From assembly GCA_030765055.1 (NCBI GenBank), contig CM060953.1, positions 101,754,963 through 101,818,962 on the forward strand: a stretch of DNA of 64,000 bases, read 5' to 3'. Each line of letters opens with the position of its first letter. The first letter of the stretch is position 1. Below are positions 55,050-64,000 of this stretch, piece by piece. The translations under genes were made by a program, and so were the position numbers. Under the pieces are notes generated by a model, which saw only the letters and a program-made list of their open reading frames with translations, was not told the origin of the DNA and made no database searches. The stretch comes from Mantis religiosa. Taxonomy: Eukaryota > Arthropoda > Insecta > Mantodea > Mantidae.

Positions 55050-55777
55050 TTAAATGTTAACACTGCTCCAACAATCACTGTATGAATGTCTAGTAATAGT
55101 CTCAAAATATGACACAAGCACAAAAATACTATTTGGTTTACAATTCCTCTTGTAGACGATCTTTACACACTGCTGTGGAGAGATTATTGCAAATCTTTCT
55201 TTGACACATGCTGCAACTGTTCTTGGTAGATTTATCCTTGCTTCTTCCACATAAGTAGCACACTCTTACCTTACTAAAATTAGGCACCTAATTTTAGTAA
55301 CAATGGCACTCCCCTTTCTGAAATACTTCCTTTTATTCTATACACTGTTACCTTGTTTTCAAGCCCTGTGACTTGTGTTCTGTGAATGTCTTCAATTCCA
55401 AGAAGAATCATTGCACGCTTTCTTAGTGATACTGATGTGTTCAGTTCTGCTCTTCTTGCTACTTGAGGCTTTATGAGCTCTCAGCATATTGTCTCAAGAA
55501 ACAAACGCCATTTGATTTTCTTATACTTGTGATTTGCAGAAAAAATACACATAGTACTGATTGCACTGATGTTGAGTAAGTCAAGGAAAATGACCATAGA
55601 CCAACCTCTTGTGTTATGAGCAACGTCACACTTGACACAAAGTTGGTCTAGTATGCCAACTCCAATTTTCGTGTGATTATAAAATGTAATCATTTCAGGT
55701 TTCCTTAGCTCACCTGAATCAGGATCTATACGTTTTCCATGGTGCAAAGATGACAAGACTAAAATGTGATACAACAC
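55050..55777 (-). pseudogene. piggyBac transposase C-terminus with Cys-rich domain
   Basis: Frame 55481-55777: HHGKRIDPDSGELRKPEMIT, FYNHTKIGVGILDQLCVKCD (NxTKxGVDxxD-like), TRGWSMVIFLDLLNISAIST. It continues in other frames with RAMILLGIEDIHRTQVTGLE and a finger CYLCGRSKDKSTKNSCSMCQ (55190-55260). This is the piggyBac/PGBD order. The GVD aspartate is Gly here. Broken by stops. Confidence 0.75.
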
Positions 55778-56216
55778 TCAAATTTCCATGGAATGCAAAC
55801 AAAGAAGAATTTACCGCCCATTTTGAGTTGGACTTAAACTGTTGTGGTATCTCTCTTTTACTGTGTCAAATTGTACCAACATATATCAGCTTCACATTTC
55901 AGTTATATAAATGTTTGTGCAAGTGGTTATCAATTTTATATTGGTATCCAGAAAAAGTTCTAAAGCCTTAGGTTCAGATGCAACAAATTTAGATTAGCCT
56001 TTCAGTCCATGATAATAAAGTAGTGGAGAAGGTTTTTAGATTCTTTTCTATGTTAGACTTTAGGATTTAGTGAACAAAATTTTTCATAGGTTGGATTTGT
56101 ATTTCTTTTTATTTATTTTACTTTTGTTTGTTTGTGGTTATGTACATGTATCTTTCGTAAGTTTATTTACACAAGTATAGAATTTTAGAAAAATTTATAT
56201 CTGGCTTTTGCCATGA

Positions 56217-56444
56217 CTAGTTTTTTAAAGGGCACTGATGACCGCTGTAGTTAAGCGCCTTTATACACATTATCTCTCCCTCATCATTGTCAAGTTCAAT
56301 GTCACTGTCATTACTTTCATTTAGAGCTTCATTAAACCACTGTGTAATTTGTAAATCGTCCTCAGGAACTTTCATATGATAAACCTTTCTCTTAGTAGCC
56401 ACTTCAACTACTGTTACATTAGTGGTCATGCGGGCTGTGCACAA
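56217..56444 (-). pseudogene. Putative piggyBac N-terminal frame
   Basis: 75 codons with an acidic SNDSDIELDNDEGE stretch, as common at the N-terminus of piggyBac transposases. Assigned by position and composition. Confidence 0.4.
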
Positions 56445-56705
56445 CTGACTTTAATTGCAAATAACAAAAATACTGTCTCACAAAAATATATTATAGCCAA
56501 ATGACCATTGAGAACACATTGCATCAAGAAGCTACCAAAAACCCCACAACCTTAAAATCAGAAGATGCGCACTTGCAAAATCAAAATGGCTGGGCTACAT
56601 ATGTAGCCCATGCAACTACTCCGCGAGTCAGTTTATTGATCGCCAAACCCAAAACCTGGACTTGTGTTTATCCTCGAGTTAGACAGGGTACACCTATAGT
56701 ATTAA

Positions 56706-57652
56706 GTGTATAGTCTAGCTGTACTGAGAAGTGAGGTGTGTGTGATTTAGCTGAGGGGAGGGCTGCGTATTAAATTTGCTGACACAAAAATCAAAATGTA
56801 TATCTTAAATGTTCTCTGAATAATTATGAATTTTTCTTATTTGACTGAATATTGTAAGTTTAATATAACCAGCAAAATGGATAGACAAAAATCCCATTAA
56901 AACATAAATTTGGGTAAATTAAATGTTTTCATAGCATCAGCAATTTTTTAAATATTCCATTTATATGTTTAACCTTTTCTACATGCATGAATATTTGCAA
57001 TTCATGTCACCTCTCCCCCTTTCCTTTATTTTCTTTCCATTACAAAAGCTTATTAACAAGAACAAACATTTAAATACTTGAAAGTTCTCTTAAACATGTC
57101 CAAGTAAGGATATTTTGAGTGATGTTTGTGTTTGAATTACCGACTCATTACTTTCAAATGTTAAATACATCACTGGTTCTAACCTTTTGCTTCAAATAAT
57201 AATAAAATTTAAATACTGTTTCTGTATACTGAAATATTATTAATAAATTTAAAACAATTTCAATAAAAGTACATTATGACTAATGTAAATGGATACAACC
57301 ATCATTTTATATGAATAGTATAATACATCTATATATAAATTTATTGTATATGTAGTGCATTTAATCACAGAAAGTTATGTGAATGCATCACATCAGATTC
57401 CACAATGGAATGGCTTGTAAGTCCAAATGACTTGCACAAGTTTGGACCCCTGAAAAGTCGCTCTGGATGGGATTGTTTTGCAGATGTTCAATGATGGAGA
57501 CCTTCCTGTGCAACTAGCTTATTTTTATAATGCAACCATTAAAGCTTTTAATCAAAAGGGAAAAATATATTTTTAAAAATGGAAATATTTAATGATGTGT
57601 CTGTTTTGCACTTTTTCATTCTTCAATAAATCTAAAAAAAAAAAAACATTTT
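56706..57652. other. AT-rich spacer
   Basis: No supported gene. Ends in an A-rich tract (57636-57648) at the broken 5' end of the Gypsy element. Confidence 0.45.
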
Positions 57653-57653
57653 T

Positions 57654-57851
57654 GTGCGTACATTTGATTCACCCTCATACCCGCCGTACACTGGAGACCG
57701 AAGACACGCCGAGGGACGCCGGCGAAGACTAAGTGGCGTGTGTTGGGGGTGTGGACAGCCGGGACACCTGGAGAGAGACTGTTCAAATCAGGGAGAGCAG
57801 TTAATTAAGTTAATGCCAGAGGTTCTACTCCAATTAGTCCTGGACCCGTAG
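57654..57851 (+). pseudogene. Gypsy gag C-terminus, CCHC knuckle
   Basis: CWGCGQPGHLERDC (C-x2-C-x4-H-x4-C) near codons 32-45. It binds RNA during particle assembly in intact elements. Only the gag end is left. Confidence 0.85.
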
Positions 57852-58284
57852 GACCAAGGACCCGCGTCTCCTTCGACCAGGGAGTTACCGAGCTGTCCCA
57901 AAAGGGCGCCCGGCGCCTCCGTGGGACTTTCCATAGGGCAAGACCTAGAGACTAACAACCACCCCCCCCGCCCGTCTGGTCCTATGGACTCAAGATGGGA
58001 TGGAAGTGGATATGCCACTTACGTGCATCAACTCCAAAATGGGAAGGCTACCGATATGACCTCGGTGGGGCCGTCTGGTGATCTAGCACACCTACTAGCT
58101 ATGCAGGCTATTACGCGGGAATACTAATGGCTTCCCTCAACCCCGTCCGAAGACGTACCCGATCTCCCACGGGTATCGAGAACCACTGCCCCCTCGAGTC
58201 CAACCCAATCCGTAAAACTCCCTATCAGGGAGGGGCTCAAATGTTCAGCCCGAGATTCCTCTAGTAACGTCAGAGGTACCACGA

Positions 58285-59139
58285 GTGCTAGGGGTTTGCA
58301 GAGCCCGCACCACGGCAGCTGAAGGGGACGGATTCCCTCCCCTACGGGAACCAGGCAGAGCAGCCGGAAAACGAGTAAAGGCCGTCGTGGCGAGGGGCAC
58401 GTCGGTGCCATCACCACCATCCCCTCGAGTGACACTGCGCGCCGTCAGCCGGCGTATAGATGACAGCCTAATCGCGGACGGCTGGGTGAGAAGGAAGCCA
58501 TGTCGCGTGCTCGTAGACACGGGGGCAGCTGTGACCATCATTAGACCTGACATGGCCAAGGGTTTGCCGTCGAGGAAACCAAGCCGATCATACCAGCTTG
58601 TGACGGCATCGGGCGACACCTTACCCGTGGAGAGGGAGGCCCTGCTGCAGTTGACCTTGGGACGAAGTGCCGTGCGTCAGTGGGTGTTCGTCGCGGAGGT
58701 GGTTGAGGATGTGATACTGGGACTGGATGCCCTCAGGAGCCACGAGGCGACGGTCGAAGTCGGCAGCAAGGTCCTGCACCTTAATGCAGAAGAGGTGATA
58801 CCCCGACAACCCGAAGAACGCCTGGAAATCTGCAGGTTCGTCCTGAAGGAAGACGTGGTTGTCCCCGCGAGAAGTGAGGTAGTGGTGACGGCGCGACTGG
58901 AAGGCCAGCAGATGAACTTGATGCTGGATCAGAAGGCACCTATGCACGGGCTGTGTGTAGCCAGGACATTGTTGCCGTGCCAAGAGGAGGTGCCAGTGAG
59001 GCTACTAGCGTCTTCAGCCAAGGCGACAGCGACTACGGCCGCACGGACCGAGTGCTCCGCATCGACACCGCAGACGCCCGGCCTATTCGGCAACCACCTA
59101 GACGGCGGTACGGGACATAATGGAGGACATGAGATCTAG
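58285..59139 (+). pseudogene. Gypsy protease region
   Basis: 284-codon open frame with the retropepsin active site VLVDTGAAVTII (Asp at residue 78, about 58516) and the ILGLDALRSHEA segment (the ILG-x-D of the fold's end). The remaining sequence leads to RT in another frame at 59120. The protease cleaves the polyprotein in intact elements. Confidence 0.85.
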
Positions 59140-59971
59140 GGGAGTGATTGAAGAGTCTGACAGCCCTTGGTGTTCCCCTGTAGTTCTGCTGACGAATAAC
59201 GGCAAGCTACGCTTCTGCGTGGACTACAGGAAGCTGAACGCGGTCACCAGGAAAGACTGTATCCCCTTACCCCGGATTGACGACTTGCAGGTGCGCAGTG
59301 GTTCTCGACCCTGGACCTGAAGTCTGGTTACTGGCAGGTAGATCTGGACCCGAGAGGCAAGGAGAAAACAGCATTCTCGACAGGCCAAGGACAGTTTACA
59401 GTTATGTCCTTTGTCCTCTGCAACGCCTCATGGAGTCAGTGATGAGAGGACTGACTTATGACGCTGCCTGCTATACCTGGACGACATCATCATCGTCGGC
59501 AAGACTTCCAAAGACCATCTGGAAAACCTGAGCAAGGTGCTACACAGACTGCAGGCGACTAACCTGAAGCTCAACGCAAAGAAGTGCCAGCTCTTCCGCA
59601 AGGAAGTCAACTACTTGGGCCACATAGTCTCACCAACCGCAGTGACCACAGACCCGGAGAAGACACAGGCCGTGGGAGATTGGCCTCGGCCAACGGATAA
59701 GAGAGAATTGCGCAGTTTCCTGGGGCTGTGCAGTTATTACCGCCGTTTCATAAGGGGCTTCTCCAACATCGTCAAGCCCCTCACCCACTTCACGGAAGAA
59801 CACCGGCCGTATGTGTGGACGGAGGACGCCGAAGTTGCTTTCCAGGAGCTGAAGAAGACACTGTGCAGTGCTCTTATTCTGGGATTTCCAGAACCAGGCG
59901 GCACCTTCATTGTGGACACCGACGCCAGCGACCATCGCATTGGAGGCGTCTTATCCCAAGTCCATGACGGC
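59120..59971 (+). pseudogene. Gypsy reverse transcriptase and start of RNase H
   Basis: MRSRGVIEESDSPWCSPVVL, LRFCVDYRKLNAVTRKDCIP, then frame changes through STLDLKSGYWQVDLDP and a YLDD catalytic box at 59474-59485 (LLYLDDIIIVG). The frame 59537-59995 carries LNAKKCQLFRKEVNYLGHIV, LRSFLGLCSYYRRFIRGFSN and the RNase H start FIVDTDASDHRIGGVLSQV. The F-P/FG block before YLDD is damaged. RNase H is cut by SINE-A. Confidence 0.9.
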
Positions 59972-59982
59972 CACGAGCGGGT

Positions 59983-60211
59983 ATTTTTTGTGTAATTTAC
60001 GTCCTCCAACGTTGTCATATCGGACGATGAATGGTATGGGTGAAATGTTGCTCAAATGAGTCCGGGGTCCATGGAGCTTAGAGTTACCCGACATTCGTCT
60101 TTAAGGATAAGGGAAAATCCCGGAAAAAACCTTATCGATAACCCACCCTGACCAAGATTCGAACTCGGGACCTCTTGAACGTGAGGCAGACACGCTACCG
60201 AGGCGGGCACA
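59983..60211 (-). mobile_element. SINE-A copy in Gypsy RNase H with 11-bp TSD
   Basis: Complete reverse copy with ACCAAGATTCGAACTCGGGA (B-box side) and GACACGCTACCGAGGCGGGC (head). TSD CACGAGCGGGT at 59972-59982 and 60212-60222. RNase H coding resumes at 60223 (VIAYYSKTLYKAEKN). Confidence 0.93.
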
Positions 60212-60222
60212 CACGAGCGGGT

Positions 60223-60700
60223 GATAGCTTATTACAGCAAGACGCTGTACAAGGCAGAGAAGAATTAATGCGTCACACGGCGAGAGTTACTGGCAGTAAT
60301 AAAGACCTTGGAGCACTTCCACAGGTACCTGCACTGTCAGTCATTCCACCTGAGGACTGACCATTCCGCCCTTACCTGGCGACCTAGCTTTAGAAACCTG
60401 GATGGCCAGACAGCCCGTTGGATCCAGAGTCTGCAGTAGTACGACTTCACCTCTGAACATCGTAGAGGGAAGAGCCACGGCAACTAGACGCCATCAGCTG
60501 TCAGAGTGGTCACGGTAGTGTCTGCGGACGGCTGGGATAGCGCAGGCCTGAGGAGGAAGCAGCTGGCGGACGCCGACTTGGGGCAACTCTTGAGGGAAGT
60601 GGAGGCAGGGACGAGACCGACCTGGGAGCACATCGCACCCAGAAGCGCTGCGTACAAGTCGTACTGGGCCCAATGGGAATCGTTGAAGACCAAAGAGGGC
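60223..60700 (+). pseudogene. Gypsy RNase H continuation and linker
   Basis: VIAYYSKTLYKAEKN then a stop and CVTRRELLAVIKTLEHFHRY in another frame, followed by a tether region with YKSYWAQWESLKTKEGVRFR in the frame 60506-60859, shared with 797-1224. Confidence 0.8.
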
Positions 60701-61757
60701 GTGCGCTTCCGCGTATGGGAATCGCCCGATGCGGAGACGCAGAGAAAGCAGTTGGTGCTTTCCCGGAGTAAGGTCGCGGAAGTCTTGGAGGAAGTGCACG
60801 CCGGTACTTCAGCAAACCTGGGAGGAAACCGAACGATCGCCAAACTGCGGCAGCGCTAGTACTGGCTCAGGTTCTGAGCGTACGTTGAGACATGGTGCCG
60901 TCAATGTCAGGTGTGCACGGCGAGTCGCGACCCCTAAACTAGGAGCCTGGGTCGCATGCAGCAGTACAACGTCGGAGCACCTTTCGAACGCATCGCTGTC
61001 GACATAGCTGGACCATTGCCAGTATCGGACCAAGGCAACAAGTACCTGATGGTGGTCGTGGACTACTTCAGCAAGTGGCCGGAGGTGTATGCCATCCCGA
61101 ACCAGGAGGCAAAGACCATCACAGACTGCCTCGTGGAGCAATTGTTCTGCCGTTTTGGGGTGCCGTTGGAGCTCCACAGTGACATGCGCACAAATTTTGA
61201 GTCTAACCTGATGAAGGAGGCATGGAAAGACTTGGGGTGAACAAGATCCGCACAACATTCCTACACCCGAAGTCGGACGAAATGGTGGAGAGGTACATCA
61301 AGAGCCTAGGAGAACATCTGAGGAAGGTCGTGGCCAGCCATCAGCGAGATGGGAACGTCAAGGTGCTACTGTTCCTGCTGGCCTACCGCTCGTCGACACA
61401 CGACACCACTGGGATGACGCCAGTTAGCTTAATGTTCAGCCGAGAGTTACGCCTCCCTTGTGAACTAGCATTTGGGAGCCCCCCGGAGGCGAAGCAGCCA
61501 GCAACTAAGTATGTGGAAAACCTGGTGGACCGTCTGCAAGACATGCATGAGATGGCTCGTCAGAACATCCAGAAGGCGAGCGACAGCATGAAGACCCGAT
61601 ATGACAGGCGAGTCAACAGCCAAGGATTCCTGCAAGGTGACCTGGCCAGGTTGTATCGCCCTACCCGGTCCAAGGGATACTGTCCGAAACTTCAGCAGCC
61701 ATGGCAAGGACCGTACCGGGTGATAAAGAGGATTAACGACGTGGTCTACAGCATCTA
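60701..61757 (+). pseudogene. Gypsy integrase
   Basis: The His/Cys finger region is broken by stops near 60860 (CQVCTASRD visible). Core in frames 60956-61240 and 61222-61758: FERIAVDIAGPLPVSDQGNK (first Asp), YFSKWPEVYAIPNQEAKTIT, ELHSDMRTNFESNL (second Asp; the usual DQG-R is DMRT), DEMVERYIKSLGEHLRK (Glu). The C-terminal GPYRVIKRINDVVYSI ends in a stop. A 1-nt overlap shift joins the two frames at 61222-61240. Confidence 0.9.
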
Positions 61758-61853
61758 GATGGTGCCCCGAGGAAAGATGTTGGTGGTACACCTGGATCGT
61801 CTGGCCCGCTACGATGGTGCTGTTCGGGACGACCAGCCTTGAGGAGGGAGCAG

Positions 61854-62231
61854 TGTCGCGAGCCCATTGTCGATCGAGGCGGCGAGGTATTCAAAGGGAC
61901 GGGCTGTAGTGTGTAGATAACAGCTTGCCGAAACGGCGGGGGGGGGGGGGGAAGAGACGGATTTCTCGAAAGTTCGCCTTTGTTCTTGTTTGAGAAAATT
62001 CCGGAATGTGAGTAATCTATAAAAAGGGAGCCCACCCGCCAAAGTGAGTTGGTCGGTAACTGAATGTGTGCGCGTGAACAGCTGGTGAGCTGTGTCGATG
62101 ACCTTGCAAGTTGCATTGTGTATGTGACGTAATTCTGGATGCTGTGTACGAAGTGTGTTTCTATGGAAATGAAGTGCAATTTTTGGTGTTTATAGCCTGG
62201 ACTTTTAATGTCACTAACCCACAAAGTCACA
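61854..62231 (+). mobile_element. Gypsy 3' LTR (378 bp)
   Basis: TGTCGCG... to ...CCACAAAGTCACA. TATA-like CTATAAAAAGGGAGCCC near 62018, a GGAAATGAAG polyadenylation region near 62164 (canonical AATAAA lost), and a G14 run at 61938-61951. Matches all three units at 14998-15954. Confidence 0.88.
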
Positions 62232-63194
62232 TGTACACACATACAAACCAATCAATGACAGTGCTTTACCTAACAATACATCGGTGAATATATTGATGTT
62301 TGTTTATATTATGAAAACTATTTGAGCTGATACACTTTTACATGGTTTTTCAATGGAAGAACAACTACGTAATACTTAAGTTATTTGATCCGTTCCTTCA
62401 CTATTGCTTTGAACTTTCTACAGTAAATAGAGATTAAGAACCATTCCTAAACAAAGATATAATGCGACCAGACACGTTCTGCCAGGCCAGCTGGAAGTGT
62501 ACTGTTTCCTCTCACTCGAATTTAACAAACACCTTGCTTATTCAAGGTAATTGTTTTATCATGTCATGTCAAATGTGTACATTTCAGTTCTGAGTAATTA
62601 CAAATATATGTGCACACATACATGCCAACCAATAATGCTATTCATTACAGTGCTTACATTGTGATGCCTTATATAATATAGTGCTTTATTTATGTAAAAA
62701 AACTGAAGCTGCTTACAGTGAAGTAAATTAGGTTATTGATAGTGCTTTATTTATTTGTATTAGGAAAACTATTTGAGCTAAACATATGGGGTTTTTACGG
62801 TTATGTTAGATACATTACTCCCTAATTCCATAGGGATCAGTTTTGGCAAAATCTGAATTTTTGTCTTAGCATGAATAGTATTTAATAGATTAGGATGGCG
62901 CTCATCACATACCACTTAGGAAGAATGCAATGCGACAACATCGCAGGACTCCGATTGGTTGCTCACCTACTAGCAATGAAGGACAAACATCCCATTTGAA
63001 ACAGATAGTAGTGACAATATTATTCTTTGGTAGATAACTACATGGAAAACCAAAGAACTTGGATCAAGTTTGGACATAACATTGAAATTTTCATATCTGG
63101 TTTGAGTTTTCAACCCTAGTGCATGCACAGCCAAGTAATAAAATAATTATTAAATATAACATTATTTAATGAAACTAAATGCTTTATACATACC
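62232..63194. other. AT-rich spacer, likely intron
   Basis: Nothing recognised. It lies downstream of a minus-strand splice donor, so it is probably intronic. Confidence 0.4.
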
Positions 63195-64000
63195 TGATCA
63201 CATAAGTATGTTACATACTCCTCTGCCTTTATTCTCGAGTTGGCTTTCCCATATCTAGCTGTAATGGAAGGCATGATATAATCATATAAGCGCTTGTTCA
63301 CCCACGGTTTTGGTTGAGCTAGTCTTGGTGCTCTGTAAACTTTACCATTAACCAATAGTGCTGGGTTAATTTTTTTTTTAGTTTTAATAATTTTTTCTTT
63401 TGCTTTTGTGTCTACTGAAGTGGGATGCACTATACATTTATCTCCTAATTTTTTATCTTGATGGATATTTCCTTCGGCTATAGATTTCAACACTAAATGC
63501 AGTTTATGCGACTCATTTTCTTTTGTCCACTGCTGATGATACAAAGGGATTTTCAATTGTTTACCATCAGTTTTTACATTTCTCTGTTTCTTTTGTCCAT
63601 GTGCTCTTCTTTCTAAGCAAGATTTGGAAAGCCCAGGAACAGCTTCTGCTCCACTTCCTGGCTCGCATGCTTTACTATGAAGTCCTGTGTAATTATTACC
63701 ATCTGTACCTATAAGCCCAGTTACATTTTGTACTTTGCTTTTAGCATAAGCTAGAACTTCAGATGGAACAGCTGAAGTCATGTTATCAACTATAGCTCTA
63801 GACTCTGTGTTTGCAATATGCTTTGTAGAAATTACGGCATTACCAGAGTTAAGTGAATGTTTCCGTTTTCTTACAAATGTTGGCTTTTCAATACCCGCAT
63901 TTTCTGACATATTAGAAGAGTCTGAAACTTCTGCAACAAACTTATTTAGCTGAGAAAGCTTTCGGTAACGTTTAGATTTTCTTTTCAGTTTATCATATAA
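63195..64000 (-). CDS. Exon of an unidentified host gene, open to the window edge
   Basis: Minus frame open from position 64000 (LYDKLKRKSKRYRKLSQLNK) to a splice donor: the codons TYLCDQ are followed by GTATGT at about 63194, so the true exon is longer than the Met-initiated frame starting at 63910. Basic N-terminal part, Ser/Lys-rich middle, and a conserved-looking C-terminal block: NPALLVNGKVYRAPRLAQPK, then PWVNKRLYDYIMPSITARYG and KAEEYVTYLCDQ. The Lys-Arg density suggests a nuclear protein. I do not recognise the family. It is single-copy within the window, with an intact frame over about 268 codons, unlike the mobile-element remains. Confidence 0.6.

Larger units (their letters stand above)
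54721..56705 (-). mobile_element. piggyBac remnant, internally deleted
   Basis: TTAA occurs at both proposed ends (54721-54724 and 56702-56705). Inverted subterminal sequence GGTTGCGTGGACTACATATG (left) and the complement of CATATGTAGCCCATGCAAC (right) supports the boundaries. Inside, on the minus strand, are an acidic N-terminal-like frame and the transposase C-terminus with its Cys-rich finger; the catalytic middle is missing. Confidence 0.65.
57653..62231 (+). mobile_element. Ty3/Gypsy retrotransposon, 5'-truncated
   Basis: GC-rich island in AT-rich DNA. Order: gag zinc knuckle, protease, RT, RNase H (split by SINE-A), integrase, 3' LTR. No 5' LTR is seen; the left edge starts within gag after an A tract. 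The LTR matches the tandem array at 15.0-15.95 kb. Several stops and frameshifts make it inactive. Confidence 0.92.

Noticed and set aside
57653..62231. Bacterial contamination, because of the GC-rich island
   Set aside because: The content is a Ty3/Gypsy element with a SINE insertion and TSD, continuous with AT-rich host DNA.

Overview
This window is animal nuclear DNA, most likely arthropod. The evidence is AT-rich DNA with exon-like fragments and splice sites, dense microsatellites, tRNA-derived SINEs with target-site duplications (TSDs), and a mix of I-clade, Jockey-like, Penelope-like, BEL/Pao, Ty3/Gypsy, Harbinger, hAT and piggyBac elements typical of large arthropod genomes. A cockroach or termite is plausible but cannot be proven here. 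There are no operons, bacterial promoters or CRISPR arrays. Only two stretches look like ordinary host genes: a possible mTERF-like exon at 271-568 (-) and an unidentified exon with a splice donor at 63195-64000 (-). Both would be incomplete.

Layout. 0.8-5.8 kb: a collapsed Gypsy 3' end with its LTR, then two decayed Jockey-like LINEs. 6.5-13 kb: two SINE-A copies, then a nearly complete 5.7-kb I-clade LINE (7203-12913, minus) bounded by an 11-bp TSD. 13-26 kb: mostly unassigned AT-rich DNA with SINE-A, SINE-B and a tandem array of Gypsy LTRs bounded by one 4-bp TSD. It also holds a compact sequence at 23168-23214 (-) that can fold as a hammerhead ribozyme. 26.8-45.7 kb: a Penelope-like (PLE) graveyard with at least seven copies or fragments, mixed with hAT, BEL/Pao, Jockey-like and CR1/L2-like LINE pieces and fold-back SINE-B derivatives. 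43.4-45.3 kb: a broken copy of an uncharacterised intron-containing gene family. 46.7-49.3 kb: a Harbinger element with transposase and a Myb/SANT-like partner on opposite strands. 49.7-53.1 kb: very degraded Gypsy. 54.7-56.7 kb: a piggyBac remnant. 57.65-62.23 kb: a 5'-truncated Gypsy element with gag knuckle, protease, RT/RNase H, integrase and 3' LTR, split by a SINE-A.

How the parts relate. The elements give an insertion order. SINE-A went into Gypsy, a LINE and Harbinger; fold-back SINE-B went into BEL/Pao; SINE-B went into PLE; a Jockey-like LINE went into BEL/Pao. SINEs have no enzymes and presumably borrowed LINE machinery. Every autonomous element here carries at least one disabling lesion. 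The I element is the closest to intact: ORF1 has only two in-frame TAG codons, and ORF2 has a 14-bp duplication and one further frameshift.

The most interesting signal is RNA-level. A complete hammerhead-like fold lies at 23168-23214, and six divergent PLE copies share a CUGANGA-like box, hairpin and GAAA(C) layout at or just beyond the end of their coding region.
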